Shown piece after piece: positions 24,817-34,029 of a stretch of 35,014 nucleotides of DNA; positions within the stretch are counted from its first letter, which is position 1; every line of letters begins with the position of its first letter. This DNA is from Syntrophomonadaceae bacterium (lineage in GTDB: Bacteria > Bacillota > Dethiobacteria > DTU022 > PWGO01). The stretch is taken from the NCBI GenBank assembly GCA_003550565.1, contig PUKQ01000063.1, positions 1-35,014 on the forward strand, written 5' to 3'. A program made the translations under genes and the position numbers. The notes under the pieces are model-generated. The model did no database searches. It saw only the letters and a list, made by a program, of their open reading frames with translations, and was not told the origin of the DNA.

Positions 24817-27453
24817 TTATCTTCTACTGCCGGAATATTCCTTTCGAAGGTTTTTTCTGGCTTTAATAACCGCATTCCACCTTTCTGCTGTAAGGGGAAG
24901 ATCAAAACTTTTTAAGGTGGCCAATTTAAACCCGTGTTTTTGAGCCAGTTTTTGAGTATAAAGAATGCTTTCCATGTTTATCCCCGAAGAACCGAGGCTC
25001 ATATGTCGGTAATCTTGCTCCAGGGCCAGCAGCATAGTTTCTGACATGCAGGCGTATGCCTGGCCTTCCTCAAAACCAAAATTCCACCCCAAAGAAGGAA
25101 GCCCGGGAATTTCTACCACTCCTCCTTCTATGACCAGTACATCGGGGCGGTTATGGATGACTTCTTTGCTAATATTAGAAGGTCTGGAAATATCGCATAC
25201 AAGGGCTCCCGGCTTAACAACGTCAGAAGTGATTAAAGAATTGGTGGTGTTGGTGGCGCTAATTATCACGTCTGCTTTTGGCAGTTCGGTGTAAAGATCT
25301 GTGGAAACTATTACCGGCAACCCGTTTTTCTGAGACCGGGCAAATTCTGTAAATTCTTTGGCAGGGGCATTTGCCGTCGGCAAATTTTCCATCCGCGAAA
25401 CTTTGTCTCCCAAAGAACCCGCAGCAAAAGTATGCCCTCCTTCGAGCATGGTCGATATATGCCTGTATATCTCAGCGGCGCTGTTAGCTAACCTGCTAAT
25501 GCTGGAGTCTCCATTTTGTGGGTTGCCGATGAGGATCAAACGGGCCGCTTTTTCTGCCATTAGGACGGCAGTTCCTTTCCCTATGGAACCGGCAGCTCCC
25601 ACAATGGCAACTTCAGCTTTCTCCGGCTCTTCGTTCATTTTTTGCAGTGCTTCCTTTACTGCTTCTACAGCGGAAACCACGGTGTAACTGTTACCCGTAG
25701 TTAGGGGCACGCCCATATTTTTTAAATAGAGCCCTCCCATGGATGCTACGGAAGTATATGCCCCCAGGCCCACAATTTGAGCTCCCCTCTCGTGAGCCAG
25801 GTTGATTGCTTCCTGGAGTTCTGCCAGCACTTCTTTGCGGGGCAAGGAAGCCAGTTCTTCTGCGGTCCGGGGAATGGCTATGAATTCTCCGTAAGCTTTG
25901 CTGCCGCATTTGGAAACAATACGGGTTCCGGAGATAACGAAAGGCTTGACCATATCATTCCATCGACCGGTCAGTTCTTCCAGTTCTTCAGCATTAAAAA
26001 CAGAAAGGCTTTCATCGAATTCATGGTAATTTTCCAGGTTCACGGGGTGTACCAGGAAAGCAAACCTTCCTTCATTTTCATCCCCCGTAGGAGCAACCTG
26101 CTTTTTGGGGACGGGCGGCTCGTACGTAGGGCACTCTTCTTGTTTTTTACCGATTAAAAATGCCAGCAGTTTGCCTGTATTGGCTTCTTCCAGAACCTGC
26201 AGCAAGTTTTCGATGCTCTCCAGAGCCTGCCGGCATTGTTCTTGCGTTATGTATAAGGGCGGCTCAATGCGGATCACCCTGTTTCCGTTAAGGGTGGGCG
26301 CTACCCGCAGATTTTCAACGTTTAGCAAGTAAGAAGATATAATGGGGGTTAGCAGTTCTTGCTCGGCCATAATACCCAGCAGACTGCCGGGAAACTTCTC
26401 CCGGGTAACGTCGAACTCTAATCCCAGCATTAAACCTTGTCCCCTCACCTGATAGATAATGCCCGGGTATTTTTCCTGCAGTCTGAGTAACCCCGATTTC
26501 AAGTAATCTCCGGTTGCTTTTATTTGCTGCAGCAATTTCTTGTTATCCTCAGTAAGAAGCTCCACCGCTTTGATACCTGCCCGGCAGGCGGGGGGATTGC
26601 CGGCAAAGGTGGATGAATGTTTATGGGCGAAATCTTCGTTATAAGCTTTATCCCCGCTGATGCAAGCGCCGATGGGTATAACTCCTCCGCTCAGGGCTTT
26701 AGCCAGTAGCAAAATGTCGGGGGAAATGCCTTCATTTTCGCAAACAAACATGGAACCGGTGCGTCCCAGCCCGGTTTGAATTTCATCTAGAACCAGCAGA
26801 ACACCGTAGCGGTCACATATATCCCTTACTTCCTGCAGGTACCCTTTCGGAGGCTCTACTATTCCTCCTTCTCCCTGGATAGGTTCCAGGAGAAATGCGG
26901 CATAATAATGGGGATTTTTCTCCAGTTCTGCTTCCAGGGCGGCTGCATCGCCAAACTTAACGGTATGGAAATTTTCCACCGGCGTGGCAAAAACATCCTG
27001 GTAGTTATGATTTCCCGTAGCGGAAAGCGCTCCCAGCGTTTTACCGTGGAAACTGTTTTCCGTGGAAAGAATGCCTTTCCTGCCGCTGGCAGATCTACAC
27101 ATTTTTATGGCTGCTTCTGCGGCTTCCGCGCAGCTGTTGGTAAAAGTAACATATTTAAGTTCTTCCGGGGTAATTTCAATTAATTTTTGGGCCAGTTCAC
27201 CGGCGGCGTTTAATTTGGAAGGCTGCACAAAACCGGGTTCCCTATTCTCATAAGCATCAATAATTGCCCCCCAGATATCCCGCGGGTTATGCCCAAACGG
27301 CAGGGCGCCATATGCGGCAATAAAATCAAGGTAGGCATTGCCTTCTTCATCGTAAAGATAACAACCTTCACCCCGGGTAAAACTTTTGTCCATCTTAATA
27401 TTTTCCAGCATTTCACCTAGATAAGGATTTACGTATTGAGTAAAAGGATGCAT
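24817..27453 (-). CDS. Class-III aminotransferase fused to an acyl-ACP reductase-like domain
   Basis: Residues 1-430 are a PLP-dependent class-III aminotransferase. They include VLDEIQTGLGRTG with D223, the Schiff-base lysine K252 in LLAKALSGG, and the STFAGNPPACRAG loop. Residues 462-850 resemble the cyanobacterial long-chain acyl-ACP reductase (AAR). They include FAFLVHPVNLENY at their start, the Rossmann loop GAAGSIG (619-625), TTGNSYTVVSAVEA, EGGVVEIPG, and YACMSETMLL with C802 at the position of the AAR acyl-binding cysteine (C294 in the Synechococcus enzyme). AAR reduces acyl thioesters to aldehydes, so the fused enzyme could make an amine from an acyl thioester. The substrate is not known. 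AGGAGG stands 8 bases before the ATG. It has its own promoter and does not share an operon. Confidence 0.9.
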   Translation of the reverse strand: MHPFTQYVNPYLGEMLENIKMDKSFTRGEGCYLYDEEGNAYLDFIAAYGALPFGHNPRDIWGAIIDAYENREPGFVQPSKLNAAGELAQKLIEITPEELKYVTFTNSCAEAAEAAIKMCRSASGRKGILSTENSFHGKTLGALSATGNHNYQDVFATPVENFHTVKFGDAAALEAELEKNPHYYAAFLLEPIQGEGGIVEPPKGYLQEVRDICDRYGVLLVLDEIQTGLGRTGSMFVCENEGISPDILLLAKALSGGVIPIGACISGDKAYNEDFAHKHSSTFAGNPPACRAGIKAVELLTEDNKKLLQQIKATGDYLKSGLLRLQEKYPGIIYQVRGQGLMLGLEFDVTREKFPGSLLGIMAEQELLTPIISSYLLNVENLRVAPTLNGNRVIRIEPPLYITQEQCRQALESIENLLQVLEEANTGKLLAFLIGKKQEECPTYEPPVPKKQVAPTGDENEGRFAFLVHPVNLENYHEFDESLSVFNAEELEELTGRWNDMVKPFVISGTRIVSKCGSKAYGEFIAIPRTAEELASLPRKEVLAELQEAINLAHERGAQIVGLGAYTSVASMGGLYLKNMGVPLTTGNSYTVVSAVEAVKEALQKMNEEPEKAEVAIVGAAGSIGKGTAVLMAEKAARLILIGNPQNGDSSISRLANSAAEIYRHISTMLEGGHTFAAGSLGDKVSRMENLPTANAPAKEFTEFARSQKNGLPVIVSTDLYTELPKADVIISATNTTNSLITSDVVKPGALVCDISRPSNISKEVIHNRPDVLVIEGGVVEIPGLPSLGWNFGFEEGQAYACMSETMLLALEQDYRHMSLGSSGINMESILYTQKLAQKHGFKLATLKSFDLPLTAERWNAVIKARKNLRKEYSGSRR

Positions 27454-27602
27454 AAAAAATTACCTCCTGCTTGTTACTGATTTTTAAACTATCAATTCAA
27501 AACCTTTCCTTTTCCCGCGGCCTTCCGGTTAAATTTAGCGCGCCAGAAAAAGTTAAAAGCCTTGATTATTATTGTGCTCATTTTTGTGCACACTCTAAGA
27601 GT

Positions 27603-27631
27603 ATTATATTCCCCTCAAAGGTAAAAATCAA
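27603..27631 (-). promoter_or_regulatory. Promoter of the aminotransferase-reductase gene
   Basis: On the minus strand TTGATT (27631-27626) and TATAAT (27608-27603) are separated by 17 bases. The transcript would have a leader of about 145 bases, in which I see no recognisable regulatory motif. Confidence 0.7.
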
Positions 27632-27882
27632 CCATAAATTTTCTATAAATTTTTCATAAATAAATAAATTTACCTTAAATCACCATATTCGAAAATTATA
27701 CTGTAAAAACTATTGTTTTAAATGAAATTATTATATAAAATAGCATATAGTGTATGTAAAAGAGTATTTTAAGTTATGAATAGATATAACCTGTAACGCC
27801 AAAAAATCTTCCCGGTGGGGAGTGCATTTACTTTGTCAATTGGGTGGAAGGCGGGAATGGTTTATTAAATTGCACCTAAGCA

Positions 27883-27911
27883 TTTAAAAATACTTTCATA
27901 TTATGTATAAT
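27883..27911 (+). promoter_or_regulatory. Possible promoter of trkA
   Basis: TATAAT (27906-27911) is a perfect -10, but the -35, TTTAAA (27883-27888), is weak. The 498-base gap between the divergent genes is AT-rich and holds no ORF, RNA gene or repeat that I can recognise beyond these two promoters. Confidence 0.45.
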
Positions 27912-27951
27912 GAATTACTTAATTAGTTGAAAAAGGACGGGGACAAACAGT

Positions 27952-29349
27952 ATGAATATTGTGATCATTGGTGGAGGCGGCGTCGGTTATGAACTGGCCC
28001 GCAATTTTTCGGGTAAAAATCAAGATGTAACTATCATTGAAAACGATCCGGAACGGGCAGCCATGCTCAGTGACCGCTTAGATGTGATGACCGTAACGGG
28101 CGATGGCGCCAATGTGGCAATTCTGGAAAAAGCAGGCATCAAAAAAGCGCAAATCGTTATTGCGGTAACCCAGGTAGATGAAGTCAACATAATTGCTTGC
28201 ATGGTAGCCAAACGCCTGGGTGTTAGCTTTACAGTGGCGCGCGTCCGGGATGTGGAATATTTGGAAAGGTCCCACGCCCTCATCCAGGAACAGATGGGCA
28301 TCGATTTCATCATTAACCCTGAAAGAGCGGCGGCTCTTGAAATGTCCAAGATGATCCATTTTCCCGATGCCAGTGAAATCGAATACTTTGCCCAGGGCAA
28401 AGTAATGATGGTGGGAGTTACCGTTGATGAAAGGGCAGGAATAACCAATCAGTCATTACTGGATCTTCCTCTCCCCACCGGCTGCATTATAGTGGGCATT
28501 AAGCGTCCCCAGGGTAAATTTATCGTTCCTGACGGCAGCGACATAATCAAACCCGGCGATAAAATATACCTGCAGGGAAAGTCGGATGTTCTACGCGATG
28601 TCAGCGGGCTTTTGCATCATGAGCATTTGGAAGTACAGAAAGTAACCATTTTAGGAGGAGGGATGACCGGTTATCAACTGGCTTCTATTTTGGAAGATAA
28701 AACCAAAGGCCGGCCCTTTACCGTTAAACTGGTAGAAAAAGATCCTGCCCGGTGTGACGAGTTAAGTTCTTGTCTTTCCCGCACTCTTGTTTTGCAGGGG
28801 GATGCCACCGATCTTTCCTTTTTTAGAGAGGAAGAGATAGAAGATGCCGACGTGTTGGTAGCAGCCACCCGTGACGATCGCACCAACCTTTTGGCCGGTG
28901 TCTTGGGCAAGCAATTGGGAGTCAAAAAAGTTATTTCCATCGTCAGCAATCTGGATTATTTGTCTATCTTTTCTACTCTGGGCATCGAAAGTGTGGTTAA
29001 CCCTCACGTTATAACTGCGGCACAGATACTGCGCTTTACCCGGACGGAAAATGTGGTTGCCCTTTCCGTGCTAAAGGATGAAAATGCGGAAGTTATGGAA
29101 TTGATTTTGCAGGAAAATGCCAAAGTAGTAGGTAAGAAAGTAAGCAAAGCCAATTTTCCTCGGGGCATGATCATTGGCGCCATTGTGCGGGATGAAGAAG
29201 TTATCGTGCCTCACGGCAATACAGTTTTAATGGCTAATGACCGGTTGATTGTATTTGCCCTTCCTCATATAAGCAGGAACCTGGATAGTTTTTTTGCCGG
29301 GAACCAAAAAAAACAGAACCACAAAAACCGGTTTTCCGGGGCACGTTAA
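27952..29349 (+). CDS. trkA: Trk potassium uptake protein TrkA
   Basis: TrkA is the cytoplasmic gating subunit of the Trk K+ system and binds nucleotides. Two RCK units are present: the first starts IVIIGGGGVGYELA with ENDPERA closing the NAD/ATP site; the second starts VTILGGGMTGYQLA (about residue 231). Each is followed by an RCK_C domain (residues 140-220 and 385-455). The length of 465 residues is normal for the double-unit form. It is followed by trkH 31 bases downstream, so the pair forms one uptake system. Confidence 0.95.
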   Translation: MNIVIIGGGGVGYELARNFSGKNQDVTIIENDPERAAMLSDRLDVMTVTGDGANVAILEKAGIKKAQIVIAVTQVDEVNIIACMVAKRLGVSFTVARVRDVEYLERSHALIQEQMGIDFIINPERAAALEMSKMIHFPDASEIEYFAQGKVMMVGVTVDERAGITNQSLLDLPLPTGCIIVGIKRPQGKFIVPDGSDIIKPGDKIYLQGKSDVLRDVSGLLHHEHLEVQKVTILGGGMTGYQLASILEDKTKGRPFTVKLVEKDPARCDELSSCLSRTLVLQGDATDLSFFREEEIEDADVLVAATRDDRTNLLAGVLGKQLGVKKVISIVSNLDYLSIFSTLGIESVVNPHVITAAQILRFTRTENVVALSVLKDENAEVMELILQENAKVVGKKVSKANFPRGMIIGAIVRDEEVIVPHGNTVLMANDRLIVFALPHISRNLDSFFAGNQKKQNHKNRFSGAR

Positions 29350-29380
29350 TTCAATCACTGTTGCTGGAGGATAACTAATA

Positions 29381-30823
29381 ATGCGCCGCCTGCATATAAT
29401 CCACCTGCTTGGTTACTTGTTAATTGCTTTATCACTGGTAATGCTTATATCCGCCATCTGGTCCCTGGTAGAAGGCGGGCCTGATTTGTACGCCCTTATT
29501 ATTTCAGCCCTGATTACAGCCGGGACGGGAGCGCTAATTTGCCTGATAACCCCTTTCAGAAGTGAGATCACCCTGGTGGAAAGTTTTGCCCTGGTAACAC
29601 TTGCCTGGTTTATAGCCGGCGCTTTTGGCGCCCTGCCGTATTATTTCTACGGTATTTTTGGCACTTATCTGGAATGCTATTTTGAATCTATTTCCGGTTT
29701 TACCACCACGGGTGCCACATTGATTGAAGATATTGAAGCCCTTCCCCGCGGTATACTCGTATGGCGCAGTTTTACCCAGTGGCTGGGCGGTATGGGCATT
29801 ATTGTCATGTTTGTGGCTCTTTTGCCCCGGTTGGGCTTTCGGGGTATGAACCTTTTCCGGGCGGAAATGCCCGGTGTTTTTACTGATCGAGTGGTCCCCC
29901 GCATTGCGGAAATGGCCAAAAAACTTTGGTTTATTTATATGGGGATGACGGCGACGCTCCTGGTATTTCTTCTGTTGGCCGGAGTTTCTTTTTTCCATGC
30001 TGTAACCCATGCCCTGACTACCCTGCCCACCGGCGGTTTTTCTCCTTTAAATGATAGTGTAGCGGGCTTACATAATCCTGCCGCGGAAATCATCATTATC
30101 TTTTTTATGCTGTTTGCGGGCATTAACTTTGCCCTTTATTACCAGCTGATTCAAGGTAAATTTCAGGATTTTTACCGGAACCCGGAGTTACGTTTTTACC
30201 TGGCGCTGGCTTTTATAGCTGTTATCCTGGTAAGTGTAAATATTTTTGCTTACTACGATTTAGGAGAAACCCTGCGCCGGGGTGCCTTTCAGGTGGTTTC
30301 CATTCTCACCACTACCGGTTATACCACGGCTGATTTTAATGCCTGGCCCGCTTTTAGTAGATTGTTACTGCTTATTTTTATGTTTCTTGGGGGCAGCGGA
30401 GGTTCTACCTCCGGGGCAATGAAACAGGTGCGGCTCATTTTGCTGCTTAAATTTGGCTACCGGGAAATTTACCGCTTAATTCACCCCACTGCCGTTACCA
30501 AGGTTAAATTGGGGGAGCGGCCCATTGCCGATGAAGTACTGCGAAATGTTCTTGGCTTTGTTTTCTTGTATATAATTTCTTTTATCCTGGCCAGCCTGGC
30601 TCTGAGCGGGATGGGGTTGGATGCGGAGACTGCTTATTCAGCAGTGGCGGCCACTATTGGTAACGTAGGACCGGGTCTGGGCCAAGTAGGGGCCGAGCAC
30701 ACATATCAGGTAGTGCCCCCCCTTGGGAAAGCCATCCTTAGTTTCATGATGGTCCTGGGGCGGTTGGAAATATACACGGTGCTGGTCTTTATCCTGGCGG
30801 AGTTTCGCCGGTACCGCCCGTAA
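29381..30823 (+). CDS. trkH: Trk potassium transporter membrane subunit TrkH
   Basis: TrkH forms the K+ channel of the Trk system. The four pore-loop repeats are visible: SGFTTTGAT, TLPTGGFSP, LTTTGYTT and ATIGNVGPG. These sit between the expected membrane segments. The filter glycines are all present, so the channel should work. The length of 480 residues is usual. A TGGAGG Shine-Dalgarno precedes the ATG. It pairs with the adjacent trkA. K+ uptake is an accessory insert here, since comEC and holA are usually neighbours in Firmicutes. Confidence 0.95.
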   Translation: MRRLHIIHLLGYLLIALSLVMLISAIWSLVEGGPDLYALIISALITAGTGALICLITPFRSEITLVESFALVTLAWFIAGAFGALPYYFYGIFGTYLECYFESISGFTTTGATLIEDIEALPRGILVWRSFTQWLGGMGIIVMFVALLPRLGFRGMNLFRAEMPGVFTDRVVPRIAEMAKKLWFIYMGMTATLLVFLLLAGVSFFHAVTHALTTLPTGGFSPLNDSVAGLHNPAAEIIIIFFMLFAGINFALYYQLIQGKFQDFYRNPELRFYLALAFIAVILVSVNIFAYYDLGETLRRGAFQVVSILTTTGYTTADFNAWPAFSRLLLLIFMFLGGSGGSTSGAMKQVRLILLLKFGYREIYRLIHPTAVTKVKLGERPIADEVLRNVLGFVFLYIISFILASLALSGMGLDAETAYSAVAATIGNVGPGLGQVGAEHTYQVVPPLGKAILSFMMVLGRLEIYTVLVFILAEFRRYRP

Positions 30824-30883
30824 CATTTTTTTAATGCATAACACCTGATTAATTACTAAATCTTTCAGGTAGGAGGCAATTTT

Positions 30884-32002
30884 ATGGTTGATTTAAATGA
30901 AGTCAGAAAAGAGGTAGAGGCGGGAAAATTCCATCCGGTTTACCTCCTGCTGGGCAGCGGCGCCCTGCGCAAAGAAAAATGGCTGGATTTGCTGGCAGAG
31001 AAATTTTTGGGAACAAAACGCTCTCAGGCCGACGGTTATCAACGGGTAGACGGACGTGCTCAAAGCTTACCCCACATAATAAACGAAATGCTTACTCCCA
31101 CCCTTTTTTCGGCAGGGAAGCAATTGGTGGTAATTGATGATCCCTCTTTCCTTTTAGCACCACGGGGAGGGAAGAAAAAGAAGGCTGCTGCAGAAGAGGA
31201 TGGCGCCGAAGAAGAAGAGGGTGCCAAAGCTGCTTCGTCAGAAGAAAAAAAACAGGCGGAAGCTTTTGAAGCTTTCTGGAAAACGGAGTCCGCCAAGGCG
31301 GAGCCGGAAAATATTATTGTTTTTTTGGTGGAAAAAGTAGACAAGCGCAAAAAATTTTACCGACAACAGAAAGAAAAAATGAGCATAACGGATTGTTCTC
31401 CTTTGAAAGGAAAAACCCTTCGTAAGTGGGTGTCGGATAATGTCAAAAAATATGGGAAAACCATTCCCGCCCCCGCCCTGGAAAAATTTATTTGGCTTAC
31501 TGATGGTGATATGTGGCGCCTGGAAAAAGAAATCGCCAAGATATGCACTTACCTACAGGATGACGAGGAAGTAGTTACCGAGGAGGTAGTGGAAAAACTA
31601 GTTTATGGAGGCCCCCAGGGCGATATATTCAAGCTGGTAGACGCCTTGGGGGAAGGAAATTTTGCCCGGGCTTACCGGTACCTGTGGGACCTGTTTGCTT
31701 TGCGGACAGAACCCGTATTCATTCTGTATATGATTACCCGCCAGTTTCGCCTTATCCTGCAAGCGTTGGATTTAAAAAAACAGGGCTATTCGGCTTCACA
31801 GGCACCGTCAAAACTGGGAGTCCAGCCTTTTGTGGCCCAAAAAATATACGGCCAGGCAGGCAGATACACTCGCGGGGAGTTAAGAGGTATTTATCAACTC
31901 TTACAGGAAACAGATCTGAATATAAAAAAAGGCAATATGGAGGGGCAGGTAGCTCTGGAAGTTCTACTCGGGCGTATATCCGCTTTAAAACAAGAAAGAT
32001 AA
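30884..32002 (+). CDS. holA: DNA polymerase III subunit delta
   Basis: The delta subunit opens the sliding clamp within the clamp loader. The fold is recognisable: an N-terminal FHPVYLLLGSG start, then LVVIDDP, the middle IWLTDGDMWRLEKEIAKICTY and the C-terminal DIFKLVDALGEGNFARAYRYL, which is strongly family-like, ending with NIKKGNMEGQVALEVLL. A lysine- and glutamate-rich low-complexity insert lies near residues 90-130 (GGKKKKAAAEEDG). The length of 372 residues is about 30 more than usual because of it. AGGAGG precedes the ATG. It sits upstream of rpsT, as in B. subtilis. Confidence 0.93.
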   Translation: MVDLNEVRKEVEAGKFHPVYLLLGSGALRKEKWLDLLAEKFLGTKRSQADGYQRVDGRAQSLPHIINEMLTPTLFSAGKQLVVIDDPSFLLAPRGGKKKKAAAEEDGAEEEEGAKAASSEEKKQAEAFEAFWKTESAKAEPENIIVFLVEKVDKRKKFYRQQKEKMSITDCSPLKGKTLRKWVSDNVKKYGKTIPAPALEKFIWLTDGDMWRLEKEIAKICTYLQDDEEVVTEEVVEKLVYGGPQGDIFKLVDALGEGNFARAYRYLWDLFALRTEPVFILYMITRQFRLILQALDLKKQGYSASQAPSKLGVQPFVAQKIYGQAGRYTRGELRGIYQLLQETDLNIKKGNMEGQVALEVLLGRISALKQER

Positions 32003-32023
32003 GCAAAATGAAGCACGAATAAA

Positions 32024-32055
32024 AAACCGGGCTCTCGTTACCCGGTTTCTTTTTC
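32024..32055. terminator. Bidirectional terminator between holA and the LiaF-like gene
   Basis: AAACCGGG (32024-32031) and CCCGGTTT (32041-32048) form a perfect 8-bp stem. CTTTTTC follows on the plus strand, and the minus strand has a T-rich run (TTTTTTATT), so it can serve both convergent genes. Confidence 0.88.
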
Positions 32056-32128
32056 TCCGCTACTTTTATTTAAACTTTACGAAAAGCAAAGCAGAAAGCC
32101 CACTGCTTTAGCTATGGGAGTATGTCAA

Positions 32129-32902
32129 TCATGTAAGTTTATTCTTCTGCTTTTTTTCCTTGATTTCTATGCCGCCCATGATAGCCCTACCCTGTATAAA
32201 GACCTTTTTATGAGCAGTGTCTTCCACATTGTGTTCAATTTTACGGCTGGCAATTATCCCGCCGTCTTCTTGCTCCAGGAAACTCACTCCCCCAAGGAAA
32301 GCGCTGCCTTCGTAGACTACCGGCAAATCCCGGGGAATTTTTACCTCGATGCCGCCCATTATGGCTGTGAGATCCAATACAGTAGTTCCCTCGGGTATTT
32401 TTGCGGTGGTCAGGTCCAGGTCAATCCCTCCCATAAAAGCCAGGTAGTTACCGTTTTCCAGGTTCCAGGGAGTTTTGCCCAGATCAAAACCGCCCATGAA
32501 AGCCACCCGGCTTCCGCCTTTACCGGCGCCCCTAATATTCCGCAGTAGGTTTAAGCCCAGCAAGATCAGCAAAATGGGGAACAGGGCACTCCAAAACTGC
32601 TGAATATAAGATTCATCAATAAAATCAAGGTTACGCCCTAAATATAAAACCCCGATAACTATCAAGATCAATGCGGAAATCAGTTGCCCCCAGGAAATGA
32701 AAACCCGGCGGCCTTCTCTGTTTTCGGGAGCGCTGAAAGTGGTGGCCAGCATGTTCAGGCCTATTATTAAAGGTATAAGGGGCCAATAAGCGAAAATATT
32801 GGCGACCTCGTATTCCACAAGATCAAGGTTTTGCAGGAGCCACAGTACTCCTACAGCTAAAACTACTAAACCCAGAATCATTCTACCGCTTAAAAAACGC
32901 AT
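32129..32902 (-). CDS. LiaF-like membrane protein with C-terminal beta-repeat domain
   Basis: The 257-residue protein has four hydrophobic segments in its first 110 residues (GRMILGLVVLAVGVLWLL and so on). They are followed by a repetitive domain with five recurring GG(F/I/V) turns (MGGFDL, MGGIDL, MGGIEV, LGGVSF, MGGIEI), as in the LiaF/DUF2154 family. LiaF proteins inhibit LiaRS-type cell-wall stress signalling. The ATG at 32902 is at the start of the first membrane segment, and AAAGGG lies just upstream. An earlier ATG at 32977 would add 25 non-homologous residues. It follows rpsT on the same strand. Confidence 0.8.
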   Translation of the reverse strand: MRFLSGRMILGLVVLAVGVLWLLQNLDLVEYEVANIFAYWPLIPLIIGLNMLATTFSAPENREGRRVFISWGQLISALILIVIGVLYLGRNLDFIDESYIQQFWSALFPILLILLGLNLLRNIRGAGKGGSRVAFMGGFDLGKTPWNLENGNYLAFMGGIDLDLTTAKIPEGTTVLDLTAIMGGIEVKIPRDLPVVYEGSAFLGGVSFLEQEDGGIIASRKIEHNVEDTAHKKVFIQGRAIMGGIEIKEKKQKNKLT

Positions 32903-33015
32903 TTTAAAGGCCCTTTCTTTTTGTAGAATATGAACCTTTTGGGTATTCTTCCAAACATCCTCCGGTTTGCTTTCCAAAAAGGGTGGGGAAGTGTGTTTCT
33001 ATCTTCTTGAAAACA

Positions 33016-33291
33016 CTATCCCAGTTTGTTTTGGTAGTCGCTGTAAAGCCTGGTAAGGTAAGACTTTTTACGGGCGGCTTTATTTTTATGGATAACCCCT
33101 TTAGAAGCGGCTTGATCAACAGTGCGGATTGCTTCTTTTAAGCGCGGATATATTGTATCATTGTCTTGATTTTCTATGGCATCTGTGAACCGGCGGGTTT
33201 TAGTTTTAATCTTACTTTTTATTTCCCGGTTGCGCGCGTACAGCTTAAGGGATTGGCGGTGCCTTTTTTTGGCAGATAGTGACGTTGGCAA
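33016..33291 (-). CDS. rpsT: 30S ribosomal protein S20
   Basis: S20 binds 16S rRNA in the small subunit. The 91-residue protein is rich in lysine and arginine, with the family pattern SAKKRHRQSLKLYARNREIKSKIKT and the conserved ASKGVIHKNKAARKKSYLTR. It starts with TTG at 33291, 5 bases after a strong AAGGAGGTG (33297-33305). The rare start may keep expression low. It lies next to holA in opposite orientation, as in other Firmicutes. Confidence 0.96.
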   Translation of the reverse strand: MPTSLSAKKRHRQSLKLYARNREIKSKIKTKTRRFTDAIENQDNDTIYPRLKEAIRTVDQAASKGVIHKNKAARKKSYLTRLYSDYQNKLG

Positions 33292-33410
33292 TTATAACAC
33301 CTCCTTGTAATCAATTTCTGAGCTAACAACATGAAAAGTTTATCACTTAAAAAAGGATAATGCAATATCTTGCACGGTTATCATTAAAAAATCTTCTCCG
33401 CAAGGCAAGC

Positions 33411-33850
33411 AAGGCACGGGGACGGTTCCTTTGCCTCAAAGGCAAGGGGACAAAGGCAAGGGGACGGTTCTTTTGCCTTTCAAAGGCAAGGGGACGGTTC
33501 TTTTGCCTTTTAAACCACACAGGCACGAGAACGCCAGGCTGCATGATAAATTCGCACCAAAAATATTTATCTCCAATTCTCCCTAATTTTATAAAGCAAT
33601 TTAGGGATTGTGATGTTAATATAGAGGCATTTTTTTGCATTGCTTTCCCACTTTTAGTACTTACAAATCCGAAAACATGGTTTATCACACAGACTTACGG
33701 TTCCATTGCCTTTGCGTGGCGACCTTTGCTTCGCTACGGGACGCTCGAATTGTTCACGTGGCTTACGAGGCAAAAGAACCGTCCCCCTGCCTGCGGGATA
33801 GTCAGGCAAAAGAACCGTCCCCTTGCCTTGCGGAGCGGCTTGCCGCCCCT
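33411..33850. repeat. REP-like repeat cluster with inverted arms
   Basis: GGGGACGGTTCYTTTGCC occurs three times on the plus strand (33418-33435, 33460-33477, 33490-33507). The last two lie in exact 30-bp tandem units (33451-33480 and 33481-33510). A partial copy is at 33447. Two complementary copies, GGCAAAAGAACCGTCCCC, are at 33769-33786 and 33805-33822. The arms flank about 260 bases that are AT-rich and show no convincing gene. From memory, similar GGGGACGG repeats occur in other Clostridia, often near REP-associated tyrosine transposases; none is visible here. The frames crossing the cluster are repeat translations, not genes. Confidence 0.85.
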
Positions 33851-33882
33851 TAATTTTTCCGGGGGAAAATTTCTTCCATATT

Positions 33883-33912
33883 TTGCGTTCATTATAAAAT
33901 ATAGGCTATAAT
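33883..33912 (+). promoter_or_regulatory. Promoter before nnr
   Basis: TATAAT (33907-33912) is a perfect -10, with TTGCGT (33883-33888) 18 bases upstream. It lies directly after the repeat cluster. The remaining bases up to the ATG at 34030 hold no other recognisable feature except the AAGGAGAGGG site at 34013. Confidence 0.6.
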
Positions 33913-34029
33913 GAAGAAAATTAATTTGAGCAAAAATTTTTGGAGGCAGAAAAATATTGGAGTTTACCTGATAATTCCGCACTTGTCCCATTTTATCAGG
34001 AAAAGACGGAAAAAGGAGAGGGATAGTTG

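Noticed and set aside
33451-33510. Direct repeats that could be taken for a CRISPR array.
   Set aside because: The units are tandem without spacers and are inverted elsewhere in the cluster; no cas genes are present.
33360-33911. Long frames through the repeat cluster, in both directions.
   Set aside because: They consist mainly of translated repeat units (KNRP-type residues) and lack a domain or a ribosome-binding site.
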